Assembly: GCF_000237325.1 (NCBI RefSeq)
Contig: NC_017542.1
Location: forward strand, 4,969,001-5,033,000
DNA: 64,000 nt
Source of the DNA: Paenibacillus polymyxa M1
Lineage (GTDB): Bacteria > Bacillota > Bacilli > Paenibacillales > Paenibacillaceae
Reading direction: 5' to 3'
The notes beneath the pieces were generated by a model. It saw only the letters and a list, made by a program, of their open reading frames with translations, was not told where the DNA came from and did not search any database. A program made the translations under genes and the position numbers. This document shows positions 32,970 through 43,524 of this stretch, piece after piece; within the stretch, counting starts at the first letter, position 1, and each line of letters begins with the position of its first letter.

Positions 32970-34376
32970 TTATAAATACCCACCCGTACTGTGATCATAG
33001 GCATGATTTTTTTCATTTGCCCGTACGCCGAGGCAAAAACTCTGATACAACTGCTGCTGTCTTGGGGTAGCAAAATTCCGGTGCTGCTCAAATAAAGCCA
33101 TACAACCAATGATATGCTCGGTATAGCTGTTATCGACAGACAGTTGCAGGCAATGTAGTGTTTGTTCCAACCCTTCGGGGTAATCGCCTTTTCGAAAATA
33201 ATATTCCGCATACACCTTACAAAAGGAGGCAAAGCGAAATGCATTAAAGTGCTTGCGATAATGTGTGTCCCATTGTTCCGGGGCAAGCTCCCAGAAACTC
33301 TTGAGTTGCTGGCTGAACAGCTCCAGCTCGGCATCTACGAAATAACCAAACCGATTCGCTGATTCGAGCAACGTATTCAAGCCTTCCAATGTCTCATCCG
33401 GATGCTCGCGCAGGTAAGTAATATATTCATAGATTGCAGAGGTGTTGCCCATTTTGATTTCAATACAAAGTCTGTTGCCCTGTGCATATACACGATGCAG
33501 GTTGACTACTTTCCAGCCTTCCTCGTCCAGACCCTCAAACCAGCTCAAATCTGCATAACCTTCAATCCATTGCTTGGATTCCTCATATCTACCCTGAAAC
33601 TCATAGCAGCTGGCCTTGAGCAGATGCCCTTGAGCATAGTAATAAACGAGCGGCTTAAGCAGCTCCAGGTGCTCATCTCCAAAACGGTTCCGATTGCGAT
33701 ACAATGCCTGCGCCAGCTCTCTTAGCTCGTCCGCATACATTTCCATCTCGGACCATTGCATTTTTAAAGCAAACACTTGAGATAGCATATGTAAGCCTTC
33801 CAGTGCATAAATTTCCGGTAGACGACTACGGTATAAATGGAATTGTACAGCAGCCTTCAAGTTCCGTTGGTTATCCTTAATCTGAATCTGGAATATGCGA
33901 AAATAGCTAATCGCCAACCGTTCGGAGTGGGTATACTTCTCACTCTCAATAACACAATCATACAAAAGCATGGAGGCTTCATGTCGGCCATCCTCAAACA
34001 TCGCTTCTGCAGTCTCAAAAATAGCCGGAATATTCGATAAATCGTCCATCAAATAGCCCAGCACACTGCGTATACAGTCCAGCTTGTTCAACTCTGAGCA
34101 ACGAAGAAGAAATGGACGCAACCTTCTCCAGTGGGGCAAGGAATGAATAAAACACTCATCTACATACATCTCGAACAAAGATCCTTCTTCCAATCCCATC
34201 GCCTCAGTAATCAGATCAAGCTGATTAACTGAAATAGGCCGTGGTGGGTTTCGGTTAAGTATACCGCTAAGTGTACCCGGATTTACCTTGGAAGCATCTG
34301 CAAAACATTGCATCGAAATACCTTCACTTTGAATATACTTTTCTATCTGTGCGCGGATCGTGGTGTTTTTTTCCAA
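32970..34376 (-). CDS. Large HTH regulator with helical-repeat (TPR-like) domain
   Basis: A 468-residue protein. An N-terminal XRE-type helix-turn-helix covers residues ~5-65 (MQCFADASKVNPGTLSGILN). The remaining ~400 residues are all-helical repeats (for example LRYSYF-like, ASMLLYDCVIESEKYTHSER and DYPEGLEQTLHCLQLS). This build is shared with peptide-responsive RRNPP regulators and with AimR-like proteins, but no peptide gene follows: a terminator comes directly after. Its target is unknown. It may well be a general Paenibacillus regulator of this paralogous family. Confidence 0.85.
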   Translation of the reverse strand: MEKNTTIRAQIEKYIQSEGISMQCFADASKVNPGTLSGILNRNPPRPISVNQLDLITEAMGLEEGSLFEMYVDECFIHSLPHWRRLRPFLLRCSELNKLDCIRSVLGYLMDDLSNIPAIFETAEAMFEDGRHEASMLLYDCVIESEKYTHSERLAISYFRIFQIQIKDNQRNLKAAVQFHLYRSRLPEIYALEGLHMLSQVFALKMQWSEMEMYADELRELAQALYRNRNRFGDEHLELLKPLVYYYAQGHLLKASCYEFQGRYEESKQWIEGYADLSWFEGLDEEGWKVVNLHRVYAQGNRLCIEIKMGNTSAIYEYITYLREHPDETLEGLNTLLESANRFGYFVDAELELFSQQLKSFWELAPEQWDTHYRKHFNAFRFASFCKVYAEYYFRKGDYPEGLEQTLHCLQLSVDNSYTEHIIGCMALFEQHRNFATPRQQQLYQSFCLGVRANEKNHAYDHSTGGYL

Positions 34377-34540
34377 AGGGACACCCCCTCAAACGAATGA
34401 TGGTGACTTTTTCATTACCTTTTAAACCAAAATTTGTTTAATCAAAGTATATGTCTAATTATACGAGAGGTCAATAACTTTAAACACGACTCAGGACATA
34501 CAAAATCACGAGTTTCGTACGATTTTAAATCTGTTTTATG

Positions 34541-34578
34541 AAAAAAGACCGTCCTCTGAGAGACAGTCTTTCTCTATT
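34541..34578 (-). terminator. Terminator of the phosphodiesterase/nucleotidase gene
   Basis: On the minus strand AAAGACTGTCTCTCAGAGGACGGTCTTT-type hairpin (arms AAAGACTGTC and GACGGTCTTT) with six T following. Confidence 0.85.
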
Positions 34579-34628
34579 ATTTTGATGCTGTGGGCTTAGA
34601 AGATCACAACTTGCAAAATGATTTAGAA

Positions 34629-36530
34629 TCACCGAAAATCAAGAGCAAACTTAGCGTATCCTTCTACCGTCAGCCCTTCATAAAGCAACTCAGAATAAGC
34701 ATTGGCGACATGCGTTGCTTGCGGCGAGGTTAGGAACGTCACATGTGGACGACCCGACCATGGGGCGAGGGACCAGTGACCGTCAGCCTTTGGCGTCAAC
34801 GTCTTCATATGCCGCACATACTCAGTCAGCACATGCCGGTTCTCATCCGGTGAAGCCAGTACAATTCGCTCCCCACCTGGATTAACCAACGCAGAGGAGA
34901 ACGCGCGATAGTTATTCGTAACAACCAGATAACTCCGCTGCATATCCATCGGTTCCCCTTCAAAAGACATATGAATGATTCTGTGCGCATCTAGGTCCTT
35001 TAGTTCCCCGGCAGCATCATATCTGGCTGGCTGTGTTACATCAATCTGGTACTCGATGCCATCGATGATATCAAAATTAAAGCTTGGAAACTCAGAATTA
35101 ATCAGCTCTTGCTCCTCCTCTGCCGAAGGATCAATTTGCCGGAATTGACCGGCAGACCACTCAAGCCATTCCCGAATTTCTGCCCCACTCAGTCGAACGA
35201 CATGCAGCGTATTCGGAAAATTGTACAGATCGGCGATATGTTTGATCGCTATCGTCCCTGCGGGAATATCGGTATAATACGCCGGACCATATCTGCCCCC
35301 TGTTTTAAAAGGAGCTGCTGCCGACAGAACGGGCAACCCCTCATACTCGCTCCCTTGTAGCTGCTGTTTCACATACCAAATTTGTGCATCATTCACAAGC
35401 TGAACCGAAGCATCATCCATCACCTGGGCAAAAAAGCTGTTCACTGCTACCGTCGTTCGACCTACAGGTGCACGAATATAATCCAGGGTTCCAGCATGTT
35501 CATCTGCTACCGCCTGCTGAATAGCAGTATCTGGTTGGACGAGTGCTTCCTTGCGTATCGGGTCATACACCGGGCGTACCTCGGCAGCAGATGCAGCCAC
35601 TTGCCACTTTCCTCCAATAAGGGCCAGATCCAGATCAATGATACCCAGATGATCTCCCCAGAAGCCCGGCTCTACTGCTGGAATGCCATGAATGGTGCCC
35701 TGCTCTGCATTAACACCTGTCATACCTATAAACGAAGGGCCAGGAAATACTTTATGTGCATGACCAAACACAATGGCATCGATCCCTTCCACCCTGCTCA
35801 GATGCAGCACCGCATTTTCCATATTCGGGGTTTCGGGAATATCCTCAAAGCCTGCATGAGGCATAGCAATAATGAGGTCGGCTCCGGCCGACTGCATTTC
35901 TGGAATAAACCGTCTGGCGGTTTCCAGCATATCTTTGACGATAAGTTTTCCTTCCAACCATGCCTTGTCCCATTGCATAATTTGCGGAGGCACAAAGCCG
36001 ATGACTCCCACCTTCAGCAGATGCTTACCGCCTGCTTCATCCTCTACCGTCTTATCCAGCAATAGATAAGGCGTGAAGTAGTTTTGTTCTTCCTCTCCCG
36101 CTATATAGATGTTGGCATTCACATAAGGAAACTGTGCTCCTCGAAGGCAAGTCTGCAAATATTCCAACCCATAGTTAAATTCATGATTACCAATACTGCC
36201 TGCCTCATACCCCAGCAGATTCATTGCTTTATAGACGGGATGCACCTCGCTTGGGTCCCGTTGGAGCCGCTGTACAGCATAATCTCCCATCGGATTCCCC
36301 TGAATCACATCTCCGTTATCCAGCAGCAGGTGATTGGGCACTTCTGCCCGAGCCGTGTGAATCAGACTAGCGGTTTGCGTCAGACCGTAATGCAGTGTTT
36401 CCTGATCTGTATAATAATCATAATTCCACAAGCTAACATGCAGATCGGTGGTAACCATAATGCGGAATTTCACCTTCACAGCACCTGCATATTCCCGCCC
36501 TGTCTTATCATTAACGTCCAAAATATCCAA
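34629..36530 (-). CDS. 2',3'-cyclic-nucleotide phosphodiesterase / 3'-nucleotidase-like protein
   Basis: A 633-residue metallophosphoesterase with C-terminal 5'-nucleotidase domain. Metal-binding motifs are TTDLHVSLWNYDYY, LDNGDVIQGNP, GNHEFNYG, MPHAGFED and FGHAHKVFPG. The C-terminal domain has FPNTLHVVRLSG and NNYRAF, which stack the base. No signal peptide or LPXTG is seen, so unlike CpdB or YfkN it looks cytoplasmic or released by another route. Start is TTG 36530 after GAGGGAGAG. A Pho-box array upstream implies use in phosphate scavenging from nucleotides. Confidence 0.9.
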   Translation of the reverse strand: MDILDVNDKTGREYAGAVKVKFRIMVTTDLHVSLWNYDYYTDQETLHYGLTQTASLIHTARAEVPNHLLLDNGDVIQGNPMGDYAVQRLQRDPSEVHPVYKAMNLLGYEAGSIGNHEFNYGLEYLQTCLRGAQFPYVNANIYIAGEEEQNYFTPYLLLDKTVEDEAGGKHLLKVGVIGFVPPQIMQWDKAWLEGKLIVKDMLETARRFIPEMQSAGADLIIAMPHAGFEDIPETPNMENAVLHLSRVEGIDAIVFGHAHKVFPGPSFIGMTGVNAEQGTIHGIPAVEPGFWGDHLGIIDLDLALIGGKWQVAASAAEVRPVYDPIRKEALVQPDTAIQQAVADEHAGTLDYIRAPVGRTTVAVNSFFAQVMDDASVQLVNDAQIWYVKQQLQGSEYEGLPVLSAAAPFKTGGRYGPAYYTDIPAGTIAIKHIADLYNFPNTLHVVRLSGAEIREWLEWSAGQFRQIDPSAEEEQELINSEFPSFNFDIIDGIEYQIDVTQPARYDAAGELKDLDAHRIIHMSFEGEPMDMQRSYLVVTNNYRAFSSALVNPGGERIVLASPDENRHVLTEYVRHMKTLTPKADGHWSLAPWSGRPHVTFLTSPQATHVANAYSELLYEGLTVEGYAKFALDFR

Positions 36531-36574
36531 TCTTGTTCTCTCCCTCAGCTTCGGTCATAGAGCTTGAATAAGTC

Positions 36575-36602
36575 TAACAAAGCACTGTTAAGAGAATGTT
36601 AA
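36575..36602 (-). promoter_or_regulatory. Pho box upstream of the nucleotidase gene
   Basis: On the minus strand TTAACA-5nt-TTAACA-5nt-TTGTTA. This is the direct-repeat pattern (TTAACA-like hexamers every 11 bp) bound by PhoP~P. It lies about 45 nt before the TTG start. Confidence 0.75.
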
Positions 36603-36710
36603 AATAAGCAATTCGCTTAAGTACAGTCTACGGCCTCTAGCAAATGATAAATTTTACATCATTTTTACCAAAGTCAGGAGTGCTTTTTACCCTACCTGTG
36701 GGACTAGCTG

Positions 36711-36739
36711 TTAAGATTTGGTTTGTCACTGAATTTACA
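36711..36739 (+). promoter_or_regulatory. Degenerate Pho-box-like repeats upstream of phnD
   Basis: TTAAGA-5nt-TTTGTC-6nt-TTTACA pointing towards phnD. It is weaker than the minus-strand array but faces the phosphonate/phosphate transporter, so shared PhoP control is plausible. Confidence 0.5.
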
Positions 36740-36784
36740 GGTTTTTTAAATTTTCGTTATTACGATGTTTAGGGGGAAATTATT

Positions 36785-37753
36785 TTGTTCAAAAAAGCAC
36801 TGACCTTGTGCATGACCTTCACACTGGCAGCGGGTTTAGCCGCTTGTGGCTCAAATGCAAGCAATAACAACAGCGCCTCCACTCCGGGTACAGATGGCTC
36901 TAAAAACGAAAGCACAGCCTATGTTCCTAAGGAGTTAAAGGTACAATTCGTTCCTTCTCAAAATGCAGATACCCTCGAAGCCAAAGCTAAACCGCTCGAA
37001 AAACTGCTGGGGGACAAGCTCGGAATCCCGGTGAAAGTAACCGTATCTCCTGACTACAATACGATTGTGGAAGCCATGTCTTCCAAACAGGTAGATGTAG
37101 GGTTCCTTCCGCCTAATGCTTATGTACTGGCACATGATAATCGTAAAGCGGCCGACTTGCTCCTGCAAGCTCAACGCTATGGCATTGAAGATGCCACAGG
37201 CAAGGACACGACTGAAAAAGTAAACTTTTATAAAGCAATGATCGTGGTGAAAAAGGATTCTCCAATTCAAAGTCTGGCTGATCTGAAAGGCAAGAAGGTT
37301 GGCTGGCAAAATGTAACCTCCTCCGCAGGCTATGTGTACCCCGCAGCAGAGCTGAAAAAAGCTGGCGTGGACCCGGACACAGATGTGCAGGGTGTGACGA
37401 TCAAAGGCCACGACGCTGCTATTCTGGCGCTGCTGAATGGTCAGGTTGATGCTGTCGCTGTCTTCCAGGATGCACGTAACACAGTGAAGAAGGAAATCCC
37501 GGACGTATTTGAAAAGACACGTGTCATTCATTACACAGCTAAAATTCCAAATGACACCGTCAGCGTACGTTCCGATATGGATCAAACGTGGAGAGACAAA
37601 ATCGCCCAAGCCTTTATTGACATTGCCAACGATCCTGAGGGCGGCGAAATCATTAAAGAAATTTACACCCATGTAGGTTATGAAAAGGGCGACGATAAAA
37701 ACTTCGATTCTGTGCGTGAATACGCCGAAGCTGTCGGCCAAGCGGTAAAGTAA
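36785..37753 (+). CDS. phnD: Phosphonate/phosphite/phosphate ABC transporter binding lipoprotein
   Basis: A 322-residue PhnD-family lipoprotein with lipobox LAACGS (Cys21) and an Asn/Ser-rich linker. The domain begins [19 protein letters not shown] and contains [34 protein letters not shown] and DTVSVRSDM, the residues that line the phosphonate pocket. Start is TTG 36785, 8-9 nt after AGGGGG. First gene of phnDCEE. It binds phosphonates, phosphite or phosphate esters; the exact ligand cannot be told. Confidence 0.92.
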   Translation: MFKKALTLCMTFTLAAGLAACGSNASNNNSASTPGTDGSKNESTAYVPKELKVQFVPSQNADTLEAKAKPLEKLLGDKLGIPVKVTVSPDYNTIVEAMSSKQVDVGFLPPNAYVLAHDNRKAADLLLQAQRYGIEDATGKDTTEKVNFYKAMIVVKKDSPIQSLADLKGKKVGWQNVTSSAGYVYPAAELKKAGVDPDTDVQGVTIKGHDAAILALLNGQVDAVAVFQDARNTVKKEIPDVFEKTRVIHYTAKIPNDTVSVRSDMDQTWRDKIAQAFIDIANDPEGGEIIKEIYTHVGYEKGDDKNFDSVREYAEAVGQAVK

Positions 37754-37854
37754 CAGGTACGAAACAGGCTTTACGAATGACAGGGCAGCACCGTCCATGT
37801 ATTCATGGCGGTGTTGTTTTCATTCCACCCCATCAGGGAGAAAGTTGGGAGCAT

Positions 37855-38625
37855 ATGATCGAATTTCGAAACGTATCGAAAACATACCCGAACGGCACCA
37901 AAGGGTTGAATAATATTAATTTGACGATTCAGGAGGGAGAAATGGTCGTCATTGTCGGCTTATCCGGTGCGGGTAAGTCCACCCTGCTGCGTTCCATTAA
38001 CCGACTGCATGACATCACGTCTGGCGACATCGTTGTAGGCGGCAGGTCTGTCACATCTGCCGGAGGCAGCGAGCTGCGGCGTATTCGCCGTGATATCGGC
38101 ATGATCTTTCAAAGCTTTAATCTGGTTAAGCGTTCGACGGTGCTTCGCAACGTACTTTCCGGCCGCGTTGGTTATCATTCGACGCTGCGGACCATTCTCG
38201 GTCTCTTCCCGAAGGAAGATATCGAGCTGGCACTAACGGCGCTAGAACGCGTGAATATCCGGGAAAAAGCTTACAGCCGAGCCGATGAGCTGTCCGGTGG
38301 CCAACAGCAGCGTGTATCCATCGCGCGTGCTCTGGCGCAGGAGGCTAAAATCATTCTGGCAGACGAGCCTGTCGCGTCGCTTGATCCACTGACCACCCGC
38401 CAGGTGATGGACGATCTCCAGCGAATCAACCGTGAAATGCAGATTACGACCATTGTCAATCTGCATTTCATTGATCTGGCGCGCGAATATGCAACACGGA
38501 TCATCGGATTACGCGCTGGAGAGGTCGTCTTTGACGGCACACCGGAGGAAGCTACGGATGAAGCCTTTGCGGAGATCTACGGCCGGGCCATCAAGCATGA
38601 TGAACTGCTGGGAGTGGGATCATGA
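37855..38625 (+). CDS. phnC: Phosphonate ABC transporter ATP-binding protein
   Basis: A 256-residue ATPase with Walker [10 protein letters not shown] (~36-44), signature [15 protein letters not shown], Walker [13 protein letters not shown] and switch His in VNLHFIDLA. PhnC-specific features include [13 protein letters not shown] and [19 protein letters not shown]. The ATG at 37855 follows GGGAGAAAGTTGGGAG; an upstream in-frame start at 37777 has no ribosome site. Overlaps the next gene by 4 nt. Confidence 0.93.
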   Translation: MIEFRNVSKTYPNGTKGLNNINLTIQEGEMVVIVGLSGAGKSTLLRSINRLHDITSGDIVVGGRSVTSAGGSELRRIRRDIGMIFQSFNLVKRSTVLRNVLSGRVGYHSTLRTILGLFPKEDIELALTALERVNIREKAYSRADELSGGQQQRVSIARALAQEAKIILADEPVASLDPLTTRQVMDDLQRINREMQITTIVNLHFIDLAREYATRIIGLRAGEVVFDGTPEEATDEAFAEIYGRAIKHDELLGVGS

Positions 38626-39476
38626 AGCCCGACTCTACTGTCCAGCCGCTCTCTTCGACGCAACCGTCACCATCTGCTGGACCGCCCCAGCCAAGTAAGC
38701 CGCCCGCAGGGCCACCTTTGCCAGGACGCTACAAGCGTTACGCCACCTGGATGATTTTTATCGTGGTGCTGGTAGCCTGCTCCATTCATACAGATGCCAC
38801 GCCTTACCAATTGATCGTTGGATTACCGGAAATGGGCAAATTGCTGGAGGAAATGTTTCCTCCAGACTGGAGTTACCTGCCTACCATCTGGAAACCGATG
38901 CTGGAAACGATCCAGATCGCTATTGTCGGCACGACACTGGGAGCCATATTAGCAATCCCTGTCGCGTTGCTGTGCGCCTATAATGTGATGCCGCGCAAGC
39001 TGATCTCGCTGCCGATGCGCACGATCCTGAATCTGGTACGGACGATTCCCGATTTGCTGTTTGCCTCGATCTTTGTGGCTGTATTCGGCATCGGACCGTT
39101 TGCAGGGATGCTTGCCCTGCTCTTCTTCTCCTTCGGAATCATAGCCAAGCTGACCTTTGAGGCGATTGAAGCCATTGATCCCGGACCACTGGAGGCTATG
39201 ACTGCTGTTGGTGCAAGCCGCATTCAAGTTATCGCCTTTGGTGTGGTTCCTCAGGCATTGCCTTATTTTGTGTCGTACTTGCTGTATACCTTTGAGGTTA
39301 ATGTGCGTGCAGCATCTGTTCTGGGGCTCGTTGGCGCTGGCGGCATCGGTCTGCTGCTTGACCGTTCCCTTGGGCTGTTCCGATATGACCGGGCAAGCAT
39401 TATTATTCTACTGACCCTCGTCATCGTCCTTGCGATTGATTACGGCAGTAACCTGCTACGGAGGAAGTTATTATGA
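38622..39476 (+). CDS. phnE: Phosphonate ABC transporter permease 1
   Basis: A 284-residue PhnE-type permease. A Pro/Ser-rich cytoplasmic N-terminus (~40 residues) is unusual and low complexity. The membrane part has six helices and the EAA loop [20 protein letters not shown] (residues ~185-204). It ends with [16 protein letters not shown]. Works as a heterodimer with the next permease. Starts and ends with 4-nt overlaps, indicating translational coupling. Confidence 0.92.
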   Translation: MKPDSTVQPLSSTQPSPSAGPPQPSKPPAGPPLPGRYKRYATWMIFIVVLVACSIHTDATPYQLIVGLPEMGKLLEEMFPPDWSYLPTIWKPMLETIQIAIVGTTLGAILAIPVALLCAYNVMPRKLISLPMRTILNLVRTIPDLLFASIFVAVFGIGPFAGMLALLFFSFGIIAKLTFEAIEAIDPGPLEAMTAVGASRIQVIAFGVVPQALPYFVSYLLYTFEVNVRAASVLGLVGAGGIGLLLDRSLGLFRYDRASIIILLTLVIVLAIDYGSNLLRRKLL

Positions 39477-40270
39477 ATGATCCTACGCTTCGCAGACCTA
39501 TTGGCTCCCGCCTGCGCTTTTGGGCGTTAGCTATTCTGCTAATTATCATTTACATTTGGGCTTTTCGCGGGATGCAGTTTGAAGGATTACAGGGGACGGC
39601 CAAAAGCGTCTCTGTCGCGATATTGGGCGGTTTCCTTCATCCCGACTGGTCGTTTGTCTACATCCCTGAGGGGGAGGATTTGCTGCGTGGGTTGCTGGAT
39701 ACGCTGGTCATTTCAGTACTCGGAACCTTCGTGTCCGCATTTGTCTGCTTGCCGTTTGCCTTTTGGGCATCCAGCAATATGAGCCGTCTACGCCCTTTAT
39801 CAGGTAGCGGGAAGTTTGTACTTAGTGTCATCCGGGTATTTCCCGAAATGATCGTCGCCATTCTATTCATTAAAGCCGTAGGTCCCGGCTCGTTTGCAGG
39901 TGTGCTTGCCCTCGGCATTCACTCCATTGGCATGCTGGCCAAGCTTTTCTCAGAAACGATTGAAAGTGTGGATCACGGGCCGCAGGAAGCTCTGATCGCG
40001 TGCGGTGCCAACCGTTGGCAGGTCATTTTCTTCGCCGTGCTGCCGCAGGTGATTCCACAGTTTCTTTCCTATTCGCTCTATCGTTTTGAAATTAACATCC
40101 GGTCCGCAACCACGCTCGGTCTGGTTGGTGCAGGTGGTATTGGTACTCCGCTGCTGTTTGCACTCCAAATGCGCAACTGGAACCGTGTAGGCGTCATTTT
40201 ACTCGGCATTGTAGTCTTAATCATTTTGACGGATCTGGTATCCGGCTGGTTGCGCAAACGGATCGTGTAA
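39473..40270 (+). CDS. phnE: Phosphonate ABC transporter permease 2
   Basis: A 265-residue PhnE-type permease with the EAA loop ETIESVDHGPQEALIACGAN and the C-terminal motif [17 protein letters not shown]. It is clearly paralogous to permease 1 and completes the phnDCEE transporter. No C-P lyase or phosphonatase genes follow; a terminator closes the operon, so only uptake is encoded here. Confidence 0.92.
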   Translation: MNDPTLRRPIGSRLRFWALAILLIIIYIWAFRGMQFEGLQGTAKSVSVAILGGFLHPDWSFVYIPEGEDLLRGLLDTLVISVLGTFVSAFVCLPFAFWASSNMSRLRPLSGSGKFVLSVIRVFPEMIVAILFIKAVGPGSFAGVLALGIHSIGMLAKLFSETIESVDHGPQEALIACGANRWQVIFFAVLPQVIPQFLSYSLYRFEINIRSATTLGLVGAGGIGTPLLFALQMRNWNRVGVILLGIVVLIILTDLVSGWLRKRIV

Positions 40271-40290
40271 TTAAAAGTCTCTAAATCAAC

Positions 40291-40350
40291 AAAAGCCTCT
40301 CCGGTGTAAAAGGGACCTGCTATGCTCCCATTCACTCGGAAGAGGCTTTT
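40291..40350. terminator. Bidirectional terminator between phnE and the aminotransferase-like gene
   Basis: AAAAGCCTCT (40291-40300) and AGAGGCTTTT (40341-40350) pair, with inner CCGGTG/CACTCGG helping. T-runs on both strands; both flanking genes converge here. Confidence 0.8.
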
Positions 40351-40355
40351 GCTGT

Positions 40356-41486
40356 TCAACAACTCCCAGCTAATTCATCTATGACCCGCCGGACTTCCTC
40401 TGCCGTATTGTAAAAATGCGGAGCCACACGGATAATATCCTTTCGTGCCGACACAATCATATTTCGGCTCCGCAAACGCCTCTCTACCGCCGACACATCG
40501 GCTACTTCAACAGCGAGCAGACTTGGTAAAGTGCCTCCTCGATCAGGTATACGTATGTGTAGCCCCTTGCTTCGTCCATATTCAACAGAAAAGTCCAACA
40601 GTTCATTCATATAGGTCTGAATGTTCATGACCCCAATTTCCAACAGTAGCTTTAAGGCTGCATTAGCGGCAAAAATGCTAATGAAGGAAGGTAATCCTGT
40701 CTCAAAGCGGCGGGTTCCCGCCGCCGGAACCGGATGAGCAATATCAAACCGGGAGGCGGGCTCCTGTCCGAGCCAGCCCGTAAGACGGGGCTTGAAGCGT
40801 TCTACTCGGTCCTTGCTTATATAAAGAAAAGCCACGCCCGGTATCCCCAGCATATATTTGCGTGCTCCCGCGACCAGAATATCTATGCCCATCGCCTTTA
40901 CATCCACCGGAATCATTCCTGCAGACTGATAGGCATCCACGAACAGTAACGCCTGATTTCGGTGAGCTATATGTGCAATGGATTTGAGATCTTGCTGAAA
41001 TCCGTTGGTATAATTCACATGGGACACCATAATAAGCGCAGTATTCTCCGTAACATGCTCCTCATACTGCTCTATGGTTACTTCTCCCTCCGTAGAAGGG
41101 ATACAGCAAATATGATCACGGAACATCTCCTGTGCCTGCCAGATGTGTCCTACCGTCGGAAAGTCGGTATCTGCATACACAATCCCTTCTTTTCCCGGTA
41201 CATAAGGAAGGGCAGTAGCCACACCAGCAATCGCCTCAGAGGCTGAGGACATCACCGCAATTTCGTCAGGCTCCGCCCCGATGAGCTTGGCAAAATGCCC
41301 TCTGGCTTCTTCCAAACGTGCCATAGATAGGTCGCCGTTAAGACCGTGTTGCAGCAAGCTTCGATGATATTCCTCAATGGCAGCAGAAACCGGTCTCGAT
41401 ATCGCCCCCTGGGAACAGCTCCCTACATGGATATGTGAGGACAGCACCGGAAACAACTGACGGTAGGACTGAAACGGATGTTTCAT
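40356..41486 (-). CDS. Class V aminotransferase-fold PLP enzyme (cysteine desulfurase-like)
   Basis: A 376-residue fold-type I PLP enzyme. The Schiff-base Lys is in LVAGARKYMLGIPGVAFLYI, the cofactor Asp and Gln/Ser in LFVDAYQSAGMIPVDVKAM, and SHVNYTNGFQQDL precedes it. The active-site Cys of true cysteine desulfurases is not evident, so isopenicillin-N-epimerase-like or other class V activity is possible. The neighbour is a sulfate transporter on the same strand, but a hairpin separates them. ATG 41486 follows GAGGAG/AAGGG. Confidence 0.85.
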   Translation of the reverse strand: MKHPFQSYRQLFPVLSSHIHVGSCSQGAISRPVSAAIEEYHRSLLQHGLNGDLSMARLEEARGHFAKLIGAEPDEIAVMSSASEAIAGVATALPYVPGKEGIVYADTDFPTVGHIWQAQEMFRDHICCIPSTEGEVTIEQYEEHVTENTALIMVSHVNYTNGFQQDLKSIAHIAHRNQALLFVDAYQSAGMIPVDVKAMGIDILVAGARKYMLGIPGVAFLYISKDRVERFKPRLTGWLGQEPASRFDIAHPVPAAGTRRFETGLPSFISIFAANAALKLLLEIGVMNIQTYMNELLDFSVEYGRSKGLHIRIPDRGGTLPSLLAVEVADVSAVERRLRSRNMIVSARKDIIRVAPHFYNTAEEVRRVIDELAGSC

Positions 41487-41561
41487 ATTTCCCTTCGCTC
41501 CTCTTGGGCACACCAACGTGCCTTGATATGATCATTTTATTATCCATATAAGCCACCTTAG

Positions 41562-41626
41562 AACAAGGGCCTCTCTTCCCATCTTCTCGCCGTTAACAGA
41601 CGATAGACACAAAGAGAGGCCCTGTT
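41562..41626 (-). terminator. Inverted repeat at the end of the sulfate transport operon
   Basis: AACAAGGGCCTCTCTT pairs with AAGAGAGGCCCTGTT (one mismatch) around a 34-nt loop, 23 nt after the cysW stop. No T-run, so termination strength is uncertain. Confidence 0.6.
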
Positions 41627-41648
41627 GGATCATATACACAATTATTAA

Positions 41649-42524
41649 TTAATGCACGCGTTTGCGTCCAAACCAGCTTTTAAGCACCAAGGTTGCCAAA
41701 GCAAGTAGCAGCAACAACGAGGCCACTGCAAAAGATGCCGAGAACTGATACTCGTTATACAAAATCTCCACATGCAGCGGAAGTGTATTTGTCTCTCCCC
41801 GAATATGTCCCGAGACGACGGACACTGCACCAAACTCGCCCATGGCTCTCGCATTACACAGAATAATGCCATACAGCAAACCCCACTTGATGTTCGGCAG
41901 CGTCACTTTCCAGAAAATGCGCCAGCCGCGCGCACCCAGCGTGACCGCCGCTTCCTCCTCCTGCTGCCCCTGATCTTCCATCAGCGGAATAAGCTCACGC
42001 GCCACAAAAGGAAATGTAATGAACAGCGTTGCCAAAATAATGCCCGGCAAAGCAAATATAATTTTAATATCATGCTCGTCCAGCCACGGCCCAAGCCAGC
42101 CCTGTGCGCCAAACACTAATACATACATCAGACCTCCGACGACAGGCGAGATCGCAAAGGGCAAATCAATCAAGGTGACCAGCACACCTTTGCCGCGAAA
42201 ATGAAATTTTGTGATCAGCCAGGCGGCCGCTACACCAAATACCGTATTCAGCGGAACCGTTATCGCTGCCACCAGCAGCGTCAACCGTAATGCAGACATG
42301 GCATCCGGGTCCCGTAGCGCTTCAACGTATACACTCCATCCCTGCTTGAGCGCTTCGGTAAGCACGACAATTAGCGGCAATACCAACACCCAGAGCAAAG
42401 CTAAAAAAGCAGCACCAATTAGCGTCCACTTTACCCAAGGGGCTTCAGTTGTAACCCTATTGGGCGGTGCGGATGAAGGCACTGGTGCAGAAGCAAGCTC
42501 TTGCCCAGTTATCGCTTGTGACAT
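41649..42524 (-). CDS. cysW: Sulfate ABC transporter permease CysW
   Basis: A 291-residue permease with six helices and the EAA loop [23 protein letters not shown]. The motif [20 protein letters not shown] is typical of CysW, as is [13 protein letters not shown]. Works with CysT to import sulfate or thiosulfate. ATG 42524 was chosen for the AAGGAGGG site; the frame continues 18 codons upstream without support. Last gene of sbp-cysT-cysW; no cysA ATPase follows. Confidence 0.92.
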   Translation of the reverse strand: MSQAITGQELASAPVPSSAPPNRVTTEAPWVKWTLIGAAFLALLWVLVLPLIVVLTEALKQGWSVYVEALRDPDAMSALRLTLLVAAITVPLNTVFGVAAAWLITKFHFRGKGVLVTLIDLPFAISPVVGGLMYVLVFGAQGWLGPWLDEHDIKIIFALPGIILATLFITFPFVARELIPLMEDQGQQEEEAAVTLGARGWRIFWKVTLPNIKWGLLYGIILCNARAMGEFGAVSVVSGHIRGETNTLPLHVEILYNEYQFSASFAVASLLLLLALATLVLKSWFGRKRVH

Positions 42525-42611
42525 GATGTATCCCTCCTTGAACACGGGGTTTAATGCGCAGGCCTCTGCTGTCTGCATGCTAACGTTAGACAGTTACATT
42601 AGACAATTACA

Positions 42612-43445
42612 TTAGACTGCACGGCGCCGCGACCAGCGCTGAAAACTGTTAATCACGAATAACAACACGAATGAAATGACCAACAGCATCAACGCCACCG
42701 CCGTAGCTCCTGCGTAGTCATTTTGCTCTAACTTGGACATAATGAGCAGCGGAGCAATCTCGGTCTTCATCGGCATATTGCCAGAAATGAAGACGACAGA
42801 GCCGTACTCGCCAATGCCGCGGGCAAAGGCAAGCGCAAAACCCGTCAGCAGTGGCGGTACCAGTTCCGGCACAATAACGCTGCGGAAGGTACGCCATCTG
42901 CCCGCTCCCAGCGTAGCCGCCACCTCCTCCTCATCCTTGTCCAGCTCCTCCAGCACCGGCTGAACTGTCCGTACGACGAACGGAATGCCAATAAACATCA
43001 ACGCGAGCGTAATCCCCGTCTGTGAGTATGCCATTTTCCACCCAAGCGGTTCGAATAGTGAGCCGATCCAGCCGTTCTGTGCATATAGAGCGGTCAACGC
43101 AACCCCTGCCACCGCCGTGGGCAAAGCAAAGGGCAGATCAATGACCGCATCAAAAACTCGTTTCCCCGGAAATTCATAACGCACCAGTACCCAGGCGATC
43201 AATAAACCGAGAAACAGATCGATCAGCGCCGCGGCTGCGGCACACAAAAAGCTCACCTTGTAGGAAGCTAGCACCCTGACATCAGTCGCCACGTCCCAAA
43301 ATTTCTCCCACGTCAGCCCGGTTGAATTCAGGAGCAGTGCTGATAATGGCACCAGCACCACCAGACTGAGATACAGTACACTATAACCCATTGTTAACCC
43401 GAATCCGGGAAGTACGCGTTTTCGGGTGGCTTGCATTTGACTCAT
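42612..43445 (-). CDS. cysT: Sulfate ABC transporter permease CysT
   Basis: A 277-residue permease with the EAA loop [20 protein letters not shown] and the family motifs [20 protein letters not shown] and [17 protein letters not shown]. Heterodimer partner of CysW. The gene sits 79 nt after sbp and 87 nt before cysW in one operon. Confidence 0.93.
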   Translation of the reverse strand: MSQMQATRKRVLPGFGLTMGYSVLYLSLVVLVPLSALLLNSTGLTWEKFWDVATDVRVLASYKVSFLCAAAAALIDLFLGLLIAWVLVRYEFPGKRVFDAVIDLPFALPTAVAGVALTALYAQNGWIGSLFEPLGWKMAYSQTGITLALMFIGIPFVVRTVQPVLEELDKDEEEVAATLGAGRWRTFRSVIVPELVPPLLTGFALAFARGIGEYGSVVFISGNMPMKTEIAPLLIMSKLEQNDYAGATAVALMLLVISFVLLFVINSFQRWSRRRAV

Positions 43446-43524
43446 GTTCTGTCCATCCCTCTCTGTATCCTTTGACTATGGGACTCGCGCCTACCGATCC
43501 ACTCGCCTTTACACTCCACTTATG

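Noticed and set aside
36935..37798. Long (287-codon) ORF antisense to phnD
   Set aside because: Complete overlap with a clear PhnD lipoprotein; a shadow of its codon use.
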